Shown here: positions 24,512 through 33,196 of the stretch, piece by piece
How positions within the stretch are numbered: position 1 is the stretch's first letter
How the letters are laid out: every line of letters starts with the position of its first letter
Source of the DNA: Shewanella sp.
GTDB lineage: Bacteria > Pseudomonadota > Gammaproteobacteria > Enterobacterales > Shewanellaceae
Assembly (NCBI RefSeq): GCF_013214165.1
Contig: NZ_JABSSM010000043.1
Location: forward strand, 1-35,354
Direction of reading: 5' to 3'
DNA length: 35,354 bases
Made by a program: the position numbers and the translations under genes
The notes under the pieces: model-generated
Databases searched by the model: none
What the model was told of the DNA's origin: nothing
Seen by the model: only the letters and a program-made list of their open reading frames with translations

Positions 24512-27500
24512 TTATGCAACTCTTATTTTTTCGAGTAATTCGACAATTTCACAATATCTGGTTGGATATAACGTGATTTCATTCATCAAGTCATTGCCAT
24601 CGACGACTTGAATGCCATTATTATCGGCAAACTTTCTACTCGTGACAGTAACATTGGTCGCATTTGTCACGAAAATCAGCTGTTTGTTTGAAGCATCTTT
24701 TAAATAATAATCTTGAGCTTCTAACAGATCTTCTAAGGCACGCTGTGCATTGTAAAAAGCTTTATTGATGTGCTTAATCTGTATGAGGTGTTCACCAGTT
24801 GGTGTGGTTAAGACAACATCAGCACCCTGATCTGTAATCGCTTCTGTCAGTATTGTATTAGTGGCATTGGTTTTTTTAGCTAAAGTCAGTGCAACAAGCG
24901 CTTCAAACTGTTGCCAATTTAAGCTGGTTAAGCTGTCTTTTATAATGACAGAGTCATGATTTAAACCGTTAACTCCTCCTGGTATGGGTTTGATCTCTTC
25001 GGGGGTCACGACGGCATCTTTTAATAATGTTTTGGCCGATAGTAGTTTATGTAGGTTTACATCAAATGATTCAAACTGAGGATGATGAGCAATGGGGACA
25101 TAAATATTGACGTCTTTTGTCTGTCCAATTCTGTAAACACGGTCAGTAGCCTGTGCTTCTTTTGCTGGGTTCCAGTGTCTCTCTAGATGAATAACATTGT
25201 TTGCGCCAACAACTGTTAGGCCAACACCTGCTGCAACTGGTGACATTATGATAATGTTAAATCCACTCTTAGCTTCGAACTCCTTAATCATACTTTTACG
25301 AGTAGGGACATTTGCGCGTTTAGATATCGCTTTAGCATCTCCATTGATGACAGACACTTTTTCTAATTTATAAAGCCTAGCTAGTGCAATGCTAAGGAAT
25401 GCTTGTAAACGTTTATTAACGGCAAAAATGATAACCTTCTCGTTACGATGCTGTATCTCGTTTAACGTTAGAATTACTGAGTTTAATTTGCTTGATTCGC
25501 TTAGAAACTGATTAATAGCATTAGCTTTTTGTGGCACATCTATTTGATCTTTGACAAAAAGTTGTGGATGTAAGCTGACGTCCCTGAGTTGTTGTAAGCA
25601 GGCTAGGGCTGCATTAGCCCCACCATTATGACTATTGACTATAACTTGTTCATAATGATTAAGTTGGTCATTTACCATTACTGAACCAAGCTGTTGTTGA
25701 TATTGCCAAACAGGGTCATCGTCGAGCCCTACAAAGATGTTTTTGGCTGGTAAATCAGCTAAGTTATCTTCCTTAAGCCTTCTTAGCATTAAAGCGCCCA
25801 CATCTAAACGCAGCTTTCGTCCAACCTCAGCCCTAATCATGTCGACTTCATCACTTGCAGCAGCCGTTATTGGTGTGACGTATTTATTACGGAAATCTTG
25901 ATAATTACCTAAGTAACCAGGCATAGCGGTATCAAGCAAACACCAAAAGTCTGCCAAACTATTCTCAACCGGCGTGCCGGTTGCAAGCAGCTTAAATTCT
26001 GCTTTTAGGCCCTTGGCTGCACGCGTTTGCAATGTATTGGGACTTTTTATATTTTGAGCTTCGTCAAAGATGACAAATGACCAATCAACTCTGCAAAGTG
26101 AGAACTGATAATCTCGTAGTGTTTGATAGGTCGTGATCACTAAACGTTTAGGTTGATCGAGTCGTTCGCTTTGGAAGTTTTTCCCCACCTTTAGCGAATA
26201 ACGGATATCTGATTCATCTAGATGTCCTTCGCCATGGCTATTTTGATTTTTTGTTTCAGCACTGGCACCGGATATTTTGAACTTGTTAAGGTCTGCATTA
26301 CTTTGCAGTATGACAATATCGGTGAAAGGTGATTGATTAAACGTTATCTCTACTTCGTCTTTCCAGTTCTCGAGTAGGCTTAAAGGCGCCACTATGAGTA
26401 CAGGTTTTGAGTCTGTACCAGAGACAGAGTTGAGCTGAAAGTAATGTGATACCGCAGATAGTGATACGAAGGTTTTTCCTAAGCCCATATCGTCGGCAAG
26501 TAGGGCACCAGTTACTTTATTATCCGCAATTGATTTTTGGGTAAGGCCTAAGATCCATTGTACACCTGACCTTTGATGTTCGAATGGCGTCCTTTTATGA
26601 TTACTCCAATCCAGTGGTTCTTTATAGAGTACTTGTTGAATTTGTTCTTCAAGCTTAGGCGAGGCTATATCTAATTCTTCATCGTTGAGCTCAATATCTA
26701 CGACATAGGTCTCATTGTCGCTTTCTGGTTCGTTATCAGCTTCATCATTACCATAAGTCGCTTGTGTTAACTCTTCTCGCTTATGTGCTATTTGCTCATT
26801 AATAGCCGCTTTATCTCTAATATCCACTTCTCGTGCGTTGAAGTCTAAGATATCAGCACCCGCTTTTACTGCATTGGTGTAAGTTGTTTCAAATTCAGTT
26901 AGTTGTTCTGCATCTTTAATAAGAGGCGAAATGTCAGTTGTGGGTGGCAGGCTGAGTTCTGACAGTTGACCGAACCAGTCAATTTGATTTTGATCTTTCT
27001 CACCAAAATATGCATGTTTGAATGTTGAAGCACCGTTAACTCGAATGCTAAAACCTGTGTCTAGATCGACCAGAGATGCATCAATATAGGCTTGGGGTGT
27101 TTTTAAAAATTGAGCAACTTGTGATTGGGGTATTACTCTGTTTTTGATAATTTCTTGGGTAGCTTTTAGCATTTTTTCATCAAGTAGAATTATCTGATCT
27201 TTTACTCTTAATGCAGAGTGATTGCCGTCTTGTATTTGCCCCAGACGGGTACGCATTTCATCAGTGCTACTGGTTTGGCCTAACTGTGGTATTAAGTGAA
27301 GATTTCCTTGTGCATCTTGCTCTCCGATCACACTGACTTGCTCAGGAGATACGATTTCTATTTGATTGAAATGAGATAGGTCAATTTCAACACCTGCTAG
27401 ATTACATTCCTGCAGCTGGTTGATCAGCTGTAGATTATCAAATTCCTCCTTTTTACTTTTCTTGTGTATTGCTAAGGAGGTGAAGACTTTAAGCTGTACG

Positions 27501-27946
27501 CTATTTAACAGGTATTGCTGACGCTCTGAAAAGAAAAGGAGGGGACCTTTAAGTATGTAGGCACTGGAATACTGCCCTCTATCATCGGTACATTGTAATG
27601 ACACGCGAAAATTACTTTTACGAACCTCACCTTTAACTCGTGCATTCACTTTACCTTTCCAAACTGAAGGAAGCTGCAGTAGTGCACGTGCTTCTTCATC
27701 GAGTCTTACAGCGTGCTCGTCTTCGATAATGAAGCCATTGGGAATGGGCTCCGCTAGCCCTTGCTCAACTAACATATTGAGGAACACATATTGATGTTGA
27801 ATCCAAGAGGGGGCCTTGAGCTCATTTAGTTGCGCTGTGATCTTATCTGAAGTCGAAAAAGTTAACTCACCGTCATCAGCACTGAATTGGTATCTTTGAT
27901 CATTATTATTTTTGCCAAGAAGCTGACTGATTAGAGAGTTAAACAT
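24512..27946 (-). CDS. zorD: Zorya type I protein ZorD: SNF2 helicase with Mrr-like nuclease domain
   Basis: A 1144-aa protein. The SNF2 core starts near 450: Walker A DMGLGKT at 486-492, DEAQ at 628-631 and, later, the SNF2 signature QATDRVYRIGQ. The C-terminal 137 residues form an Mrr-type PD-(D/E)XK nuclease domain: FEALVALTL, then Asp1043 (GADVV) and Gln1056-Ile-Lys1058, the common Q-X-K variant. In Zorya, the ZorAB motor senses phage entry and ZorC and ZorD act on the DNA; ZorD is the nuclease effector. The N-terminal 440 residues are uncharacterised. It starts two bases after zorC ends. Confidence 0.9.
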   Translation of the reverse strand: MFNSLISQLLGKNNNDQRYQFSADDGELTFSTSDKITAQLNELKAPSWIQHQYVFLNMLVEQGLAEPIPNGFIIEDEHAVRLDEEARALLQLPSVWKGKVNARVKGEVRKSNFRVSLQCTDDRGQYSSAYILKGPLLFFSERQQYLLNSVQLKVFTSLAIHKKSKKEEFDNLQLINQLQECNLAGVEIDLSHFNQIEIVSPEQVSVIGEQDAQGNLHLIPQLGQTSSTDEMRTRLGQIQDGNHSALRVKDQIILLDEKMLKATQEIIKNRVIPQSQVAQFLKTPQAYIDASLVDLDTGFSIRVNGASTFKHAYFGEKDQNQIDWFGQLSELSLPPTTDISPLIKDAEQLTEFETTYTNAVKAGADILDFNAREVDIRDKAAINEQIAHKREELTQATYGNDEADNEPESDNETYVVDIELNDEELDIASPKLEEQIQQVLYKEPLDWSNHKRTPFEHQRSGVQWILGLTQKSIADNKVTGALLADDMGLGKTFVSLSAVSHYFQLNSVSGTDSKPVLIVAPLSLLENWKDEVEITFNQSPFTDIVILQSNADLNKFKISGASAETKNQNSHGEGHLDESDIRYSLKVGKNFQSERLDQPKRLVITTYQTLRDYQFSLCRVDWSFVIFDEAQNIKSPNTLQTRAAKGLKAEFKLLATGTPVENSLADFWCLLDTAMPGYLGNYQDFRNKYVTPITAAASDEVDMIRAEVGRKLRLDVGALMLRRLKEDNLADLPAKNIFVGLDDDPVWQYQQQLGSVMVNDQLNHYEQVIVNSHNGGANAALACLQQLRDVSLHPQLFVKDQIDVPQKANAINQFLSESSKLNSVILTLNEIQHRNEKVIIFAVNKRLQAFLSIALARLYKLEKVSVINGDAKAISKRANVPTRKSMIKEFEAKSGFNIIIMSPVAAGVGLTVVGANNVIHLERHWNPAKEAQATDRVYRIGQTKDVNIYVPIAHHPQFESFDVNLHKLLSAKTLLKDAVVTPEEIKPIPGGVNGLNHDSVIIKDSLTSLNWQQFEALVALTLAKKTNATNTILTEAITDQGADVVLTTPTGEHLIQIKHINKAFYNAQRALEDLLEAQDYYLKDASNKQLIFVTNATNVTVTSRKFADNNGIQVVDGNDLMNEITLYPTRYCEIVELLEKIRVA

Positions 27947-27948
27947 CC

Positions 27949-29397
27949 TTATATCGCTCCATAAAATCTTTTAAATTGTTTGTAATCATTATTAGAGAGT
28001 ACGTCACTACCTTTGATATCCATACCTAAACCTTTTAATGCCTGTACACCCTCATATTGCCATTTATACTTGGCTGGAGAATGTAATATTTTTGCACTTG
28101 GTTTGCATCCTTTCAAAGCCATTTTGGCTGATAATCCACTCGTTAACGCGCTATAGCTAGGTGTAGTTAGGTTGTAATTAAATACAAGTGCATCTTCGTG
28201 TAAATGAGGATATATCCATAAGTAGCAACTGTGGCTTCCTTCAATGACATGGGCATTCTTAAGCTTTAGGTAAATTATTGACTTGTCTTGATCACTGACG
28301 ACCGAATAGCTAGGTAGCTCATTTTTCTTATAGTGGCGTTTTAGGTACCTTTCAGCTTGTCTGGAAAGGTAGAGCCTTGAGTTTTCAACTAGATCTTTTT
28401 CAAACACGCCCTCTAAGAAGCTTTTACGTGAAGGGTACATGCGAATTAATTCAGTGTTACCTGAGGTCTTTGAAAAATCTTCTAGTACTTCTAAAAATAG
28501 CTTTAGATCCAAACGCGAAAGCCAGCCTATCACTTTTTGAATGCGGGCTTTACCTAGTTTATTCCACCATAACTGGTACTTTGCACTGTTTGAAGCAACC
28601 CTTGGATCACCAGCAATAGTCAGGATGACTTGCTCCCAACTTTTGTCTAACTCTTGTGAAGGGGCCCTGTCTATTAAGATCTCTAGTACTTTATGGCCCA
28701 CTTGCATTGTACGGTCATACTTAGCGGTAAACACATCCCTTTTAATGACTTCATCTAAAATTGGATGTGGCTGATTAACCGGGATTTTTTGTAGTTGTTT
28801 AACAAAGTAAATTGAATGGGCATCAGCGAGAAACTTACCACTGGTGTATTGATCAAGTTGGTTTTCTTTCAGTATAGAGTTGAGATCACTTTTCTGCTTG
28901 ATTGCTGTATTTGCTAACCATTTAGGTCCTTCGATACTAAAAATATGCATATCAGAACGCTCTGATAGGTTTCGGCGCTTCCTGGACTTAATGATCCAAT
29001 CACCTAAAGCTTCTATTTCATTTAACTGGTCGAATCTTTGATGGAACAAGTTTGTCATTGCGGTGGTGATGAGTGCACTGGGCTTAATTTGTATTGTGTC
29101 GATCTGCTGGAGCAGTTGTTTGTTAATTTTAATCTTACTATTTAGCTTGGAGTCATTAATTGCCAATGATAAGGCACGAACCATGAGGTGGTTACTTATC
29201 AATGATGGACAAAACTGGTTACCCTGAATGACTTTGGATAGGTGGTTATAGGTTATTTGGAATTCATCACTCGTTTGACCAACATTATCTGTCAGTTTTG
29301 ATAGTGTCTTAGTATGTTTAGCCATATGGCGCTTAAAGGCGTCCATGTTGACACTGTCGAGAGTAAACTGCGGTAAGCGCAAGTTGATTTCAAACAT
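27949..29397 (-). CDS. zorC: Zorya type I protein ZorC (EH signature domain)
   Basis: A 482-aa protein. The EH-signature family pattern is visible in the central helices (YQLWWNKLGKARIQKVIGWL) and in the HVIEGSHSCYLWIY segment with Glu-Gly-Ser-His at 386-389. ZorC is the DNA-binding partner of ZorD in type I Zorya. It is cytoplasmic, with no membrane segment seen. It starts on the last base of the zorB stop (TAATG) and is followed by zorD after two bases, so the stoichiometry of B, C and D is probably set by translational coupling. No enzymatic motif is seen. Confidence 0.87.
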   Translation of the reverse strand: MFEINLRLPQFTLDSVNMDAFKRHMAKHTKTLSKLTDNVGQTSDEFQITYNHLSKVIQGNQFCPSLISNHLMVRALSLAINDSKLNSKIKINKQLLQQIDTIQIKPSALITTAMTNLFHQRFDQLNEIEALGDWIIKSRKRRNLSERSDMHIFSIEGPKWLANTAIKQKSDLNSILKENQLDQYTSGKFLADAHSIYFVKQLQKIPVNQPHPILDEVIKRDVFTAKYDRTMQVGHKVLEILIDRAPSQELDKSWEQVILTIAGDPRVASNSAKYQLWWNKLGKARIQKVIGWLSRLDLKLFLEVLEDFSKTSGNTELIRMYPSRKSFLEGVFEKDLVENSRLYLSRQAERYLKRHYKKNELPSYSVVSDQDKSIIYLKLKNAHVIEGSHSCYLWIYPHLHEDALVFNYNLTTPSYSALTSGLSAKMALKGCKPSAKILHSPAKYKWQYEGVQALKGLGMDIKGSDVLSNNDYKQFKRFYGAI

Positions 29398-30125
29398 TAA
29401 AATTGCTCTTTTATGCTTTCAATATCTAAGAAACTCGGTTTTTTCACCGTAAAGCGAATATCGATACGTCTATTTTGTTCCATATCGAGTGGAGTTTGTT
29501 CTTGTTCGTTTACGCGTCGTGTTGATGAATAGCCACTTACTGAAAATAGCGACTGTCCTTGACTGTTTTTAATTTCATCAAATCTAGGTGTTAAATCGGT
29601 TTTATCGTTCCATAGCTCCCACAATGAGATGGCTCTGAATGTCGATAAGCCCCAATTCCCTTTTAGACGAGGAGAGCGACGGCTATCGGTATGGCCTTCT
29701 ACAAATACAGTATCTAAATAAGTAAATCTCTTATCTTTTAATATTGCTCTATGGATAGTATTACCTATCTCTATGACTGCTTTTTGAGTAGCTTCGTCTT
29801 CAGGTATGTCAAATTTGTTCGATTCAAATGTGAGTTGCTGCTCAGGAATACGGAGTACTGTCTCATTTTCTGTGATTTCTACAATGATATTTTTTGCACT
29901 TAGTTCATTTTTTATATCATGTAGAATGTTTCGCCGTACCATTTCAGATTTCTTTATTTCTTCAATGGCTTCATCAACTTGGTTCTTGGTTTCAGTTAAT
30001 TCAAGGATAAGTGCCATCGCCGCAAGGATGAATATGATGAGCAAAGCAGACATAAGGTCAGAGAAGGACATCCAGTAGGGATTTTCTTCATCTATATTTA
30101 TAGGCTTTCTTCTGAATCTACTCAT
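29397..30125 (-). CDS. zorB: Zorya protein ZorB (MotB/OmpA-like)
   Basis: A 242-aa protein with one N-terminal transmembrane helix (about 20-41) that carries Asp23 (FSDLMSALLIIF), the proton-relay position of MotB-type stators. A short linker of about 50 residues leads to an OmpA-like peptidoglycan-binding domain with VEGHTDSRRSP (Gly144-His-Thr-Asp147) and the closing NRRIDIRF (218-225). It anchors the ZorA motor to the cell wall. The gene overlaps zorA by four bases (ATGA) and zorC by one. Confidence 0.92.
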   Translation of the reverse strand: MSRFRRKPINIDEENPYWMSFSDLMSALLIIFILAAMALILELTETKNQVDEAIEEIKKSEMVRRNILHDIKNELSAKNIIVEITENETVLRIPEQQLTFESNKFDIPEDEATQKAVIEIGNTIHRAILKDKRFTYLDTVFVEGHTDSRRSPRLKGNWGLSTFRAISLWELWNDKTDLTPRFDEIKNSQGQSLFSVSGYSSTRRVNEQEQTPLDMEQNRRIDIRFTVKKPSFLDIESIKEQF

Positions 30126-32194
30126 GCAACTTGTCTACCCGTTTTAGTCTCTATTTCGTCAATCACACTTGAAAGAGCCTTCATTGCTGATGTCATTTGT
30201 CCCGTGTATTCAGACGTTTGCTCATTCCATACATTGAGACGGGCTGTAGTTTGATCATTAACATGATTACCATATTCAACCAGTAGGTTATTTAAATGAT
30301 CTTTTAGTGAAATAACATTTTGCTGTAGCTCATTCAAGTATGCTTGCTGGTGGTCCTTCATCTTATCGAAGCTGCTATCGGCCGAATCAATTATTTGCAT
30401 TAGGTTATCGGTTATCACGGTGTGTGATTGGTAATCTTCGTTTAACTTGGTTCTAAGGTCTTGCATTCTTTCTGCAGTGGCTTGATTTTGCGCTGCAAGA
30501 TCTTTCGTTGTATGAACAGCTTCAGTTACTGCACCAGACAACTGATTACCTGCTTCTTTAATGTTACTGCCCATGACATTCATGGAGCTAGCTGCAACGT
30601 TTAATTGTTCGCTAGTCAGCTTCATATTTGAAGATGCGTCAAGATTAGAACGTACTGATGCGTCAATACCTTCTTGTAATGCTTTACCTTGTACCAGTAG
30701 ATTCGAAGTCGCTTGTACTTGGGCTGTGACTAGTTGCTCAACCTGTTTAAGCAGTGACTCTGTACTAGATTTAAGCTCAGTGGTTTGATCCATCAAGGCA
30801 TTTTGACGAAGGCTTTCTTTTTCTGAGTTATCGTTAATCTGCTTTTCTAAAGCTGTTTGCATTTGCTGCGTCGCTGTAGAAATATTAGCCGACATGTCTT
30901 CGCTTATTTGGGTGGTTTGTTGAATGTGCTGACTAAACAGAGTATCCGCTTTATCTCTATTAGTTTTCTCGGCTATGTCTCTTTGTTTAGTTTGTTCTTC
31001 GATGTTGCTAAGGTTTTCATCAATAAGCTTAGTTAGCGTTTGTTTTTGTTCATAGCTATGAGCTACCAATTCATTTACTTGATTCTTGATTTGCTCTGCA
31101 AGGTCTTTCTCACGAGTACTCGCTTGCGTTTGAGTATGCTCCATCTTAGTCACAAACGATTGCATGGTCTGGCTCATACTTGATATGGCTTCGTTGATTT
31201 TACCCGAAGCTGAATCCATAGCAATTCTTTGCTCTTGGCCTTGCGAGCCAAATCCATCCATAAACTTTTCAAGTAGGCCTTCTAAAGCTTGCTGGTTTCC
31301 TTCGGATGTTTGATCTACTAATTTATTAATCGCGGGAGCCATTATTTTTTCGAGGCTGGCTTCTAATCCCGTTTGTATTTGCTGTGATGATTCAATGAGG
31401 GCTTCTTGTAGTTTGTCACCAATTTTTTCTGCTAGTCCTAGCAATACATCTTTTGACTGCTCACCATCACTGGCAATTCTTACAAGCTGTGATTCAGCGC
31501 TGAGCCTCGGAAAAAGTCTATCTAATTGACTTTGGACATTCATTACTCTGGTTCGTGCACGTCGCTCAAGACATTTTTCGATAAAGTTGTAGATCAAACT
31601 CAGGGCAACACCGTAAACAGATGTCATAAATGCAACTGCTGCACCATTGATCATTCCACCAATCCCTTCGCGGAGTTGTTCAACACTCGCTCCAGCATCA
31701 AGCTGCAAACCACCGAGTCCAAGTTGAAGGCCTACGAAAGTACCTATAACTCCAATTGCGGTTAAAAAACCTGGAACAGCCGCCGCCATGCGACTTTCTG
31801 TTGCACCGCGAGCTAAGGTGGTCGTATTGAAGAAGTATTCTGCATCGACAGTGTTATAGAGTGCCTGTCCATTTGGCGTTTCAACTTCGACAAGAGTTTC
31901 GTCGAACTCACTCCAGAGGTCATGAACAACGGTGATGGGCTCTGATTTTTCAAGCATATCAGAGCGCTCATGAAGCACTGTAGCTGTTTCTTTACCCTTA
32001 ATTATTTTTCGTACCAGGCTTGTTCTACGATAAGTCTTAAAACCTGCGTATACAGATAAGCAACAAGCGATTGTAAAAGTAATAATTAATACAAGTACTA
32101 TGAACGCGCTTAAAGAGGCTGTTGTAGTGAAAACCCCACTTTTTAGTAATTCGAATTGAGGTATTAAGGGGGTAAAATCTAAGCTTGAATTCAT
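30122..32194 (-). CDS. zorA: Zorya protein ZorA (MotA/ExbB-like motor subunit with long tail)
   Basis: A 690-aa inner-membrane protein. TM1 is at about 26-51; TM2 (PGFLTAIGVIGTFVGL) at about 140-161 and TM3 (NGAAVAFMTSVYGVALSLIY) at about 183-206 carry the MotA/ExbB core. Residues 215-690 form a long, Gln/Ser-rich helical tail without membrane segments, the intracellular tail of ZorA that links the motor to the effectors. In Zorya, five ZorA subunits surround a ZorB dimer and the tail projects into the cytoplasm. It is the first gene of zorABCD. The Shine-Dalgarno match (TGGGCAG) is weak. Confidence 0.92.
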   Translation of the reverse strand: MNSSLDFTPLIPQFELLKSGVFTTTASLSAFIVLVLIITFTIACCLSVYAGFKTYRRTSLVRKIIKGKETATVLHERSDMLEKSEPITVVHDLWSEFDETLVEVETPNGQALYNTVDAEYFFNTTTLARGATESRMAAAVPGFLTAIGVIGTFVGLQLGLGGLQLDAGASVEQLREGIGGMINGAAVAFMTSVYGVALSLIYNFIEKCLERRARTRVMNVQSQLDRLFPRLSAESQLVRIASDGEQSKDVLLGLAEKIGDKLQEALIESSQQIQTGLEASLEKIMAPAINKLVDQTSEGNQQALEGLLEKFMDGFGSQGQEQRIAMDSASGKINEAISSMSQTMQSFVTKMEHTQTQASTREKDLAEQIKNQVNELVAHSYEQKQTLTKLIDENLSNIEEQTKQRDIAEKTNRDKADTLFSQHIQQTTQISEDMSANISTATQQMQTALEKQINDNSEKESLRQNALMDQTTELKSSTESLLKQVEQLVTAQVQATSNLLVQGKALQEGIDASVRSNLDASSNMKLTSEQLNVAASSMNVMGSNIKEAGNQLSGAVTEAVHTTKDLAAQNQATAERMQDLRTKLNEDYQSHTVITDNLMQIIDSADSSFDKMKDHQQAYLNELQQNVISLKDHLNNLLVEYGNHVNDQTTARLNVWNEQTSEYTGQMTSAMKALSSVIDEIETKTGRQVA

Positions 32195-32240
32195 GTTTTG
32201 CTGCCCATTTGAGGTCGAGAGGTGTCCAAATTGATTTTTT

Positions 32241-32269
32241 ATTGTAGTTTAGCGTAAAAAACATTTCCA
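32241..32269 (-). promoter_or_regulatory. Predicted promoter of zorABCD
   Basis: On the minus strand, -35 TGGAAA (32269-32264), a 17-base spacer and -10 TACAAT (32246-32241), five of six bases of the consensus. It is about 47 bases ahead of the zorA start. Confidence 0.45.
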
Positions 32270-32309
32270 CATTAACAATAATACTTATTATTTCAATAGT
32301 ATACATTAA

Positions 32310-32495
32310 CATAATAATACAGAAGTGCCAGTGGGCAATACCCAAGAGCTAACAGCGTATTGTGAACACTATCTTGAAAAACACCGACCGCAAGCGGCGA
32401 CAAGGATCCGCCAACTGTCATCGATGGCTAGATGGCATTTAAACAAGACCCAGAGATATACCTATTGCAAGACGACAACTAGAGAGTCAACTTAG
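32310..32495 (+). other. Open 3' end of a possible gene remnant
   Basis: An open frame of about 60 codons ends at 32495. It has no convincing start (GTG at 32325 or 32331 only, no ribosome binding site) but its translation looks coding-like (CEHYLEKHRPQAATRIRQL). It could be the C-terminal remnant of a lost gene at the island edge. I recognise no family, and chance is not excluded. Confidence 0.25.
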
Positions 32496-32519
32496 CGTAA
32501 ATTAAAACACGCCTCATAG

Positions 32520-32678
32520 GTTTGTTATTCAATCAGACCTTATATCATCAAGGACAAGCCATACAGGCACTCGCTACGCTCGCATCCATGACAATACAAG
32601 GCCTTAAGATGTTTGGTTTCGTATGAGGTGTATGGATCATCCTGCGAAGTTCATAATCCATATAGTCAAATAACAAAC
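32520..32678. repeat. 159-bp segment with 10-bp terminal inverted repeats
   Basis: GTTTGTTATT at 32520-32529 is matched by its exact reverse complement at 32669-32678. The interior includes GCACTCGCTACGCTCGCATC, which looks like another repeat unit. It may be a miniature inverted-repeat element, but no target duplication is evident. Confidence 0.35.
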
Positions 32679-32745
32679 GCCCTAATTGACGCGAGACAAC
32701 ATTGATAGTGGAGAATAAAATGGATGTCATGGTTATTATGACTTT

Positions 32746-32931
32746 CATCCCATATCTTTCCAGCGTGCTTGTTGGCCGGAATCCATTCAATATGGTCTTT
32801 CCGGCATGTCTGTTGGCCGGAACCCATTTCTTAGAACGTCAAGACAAGAGCTGGATCCCGGAACGAGTCCGGGATGACCAAAGGAACACGTCCGGGTCGA
32901 TAATTGCTGCTGGCATGATCGACATTTCCTA
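32746..32931 (-). repeat. Repeat cluster, right side of the island (direct partner at 34856-35043)
   Basis: Two copies of the TTCCGGC...GCCGGAA palindrome in tandem, then a CTGGATCCCGGAAC unit with a CCCGGA/TCCGGG hairpin, then GGGTCGATAATTGCTGC. The order is the reverse complement of the left-flank clusters. The same block, 135 bases plus extension, recurs in the same orientation at 34856-35043, so the two copies bracket the 530-aa gene. Confidence 0.8.
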
Positions 32932-33003
32932 CTTGCCCCATAGGGATATGGGAAATGTCTGAATGATATCGGGAATATCACAGACCTTGTAGGTCGAAGA
33001 CAT
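32883..33003 (-). repeat. 120-bp repeat, right inverted copy bordering the defence island
   Basis: Reverse complement of 2204-2325 with about half a dozen mismatches, equal in length to within a base. Together the two copies enclose about 30.5 kb that contain every defence gene of the window. Positions 33004-33196 hold no further gene or repeat that I can identify. Confidence 0.8.
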
Positions 33004-33196
33004 GAAGGAACAAGTCTGGGATAATAAGAGCTGGTACTCAGTGGGCTGCAACAAGCCTAACATACTTAATGTCGCAATATCTCGAGCTCAAAAGCAATTG
33101 GAGGCTGTTTAAAAATAGACACATGCAAATTGTTTTTTACTTCATAAGCGTGTAAGTCGGTGATAATAAATTAAAAATATAATCCTAGGTGTATAG

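Noticed and set aside
32548..32790. Minus-strand open frame of 80 codons
   Set aside because: Its start lies in a palindromic repeat and its end reads through GCGAGCGTAGCGAGTGC-type repeat sequence; no ribosome binding site and no family pattern.
32702..32962. Open frame of 86 codons in the right-hand repeats (also 34795-35178 and 34760-34957)
   Set aside because: They consist of translated repeat units (TTCCGGCATGCCTGTTGGCC and relatives), with the same peptides appearing in several frames and places.
33178..33183. Perfect TATAAT just before the 530-aa gene
   Set aside because: It lies 13 bases before the ATG, so transcription would start past the AGG ribosome binding site, and no -35 element is properly placed.
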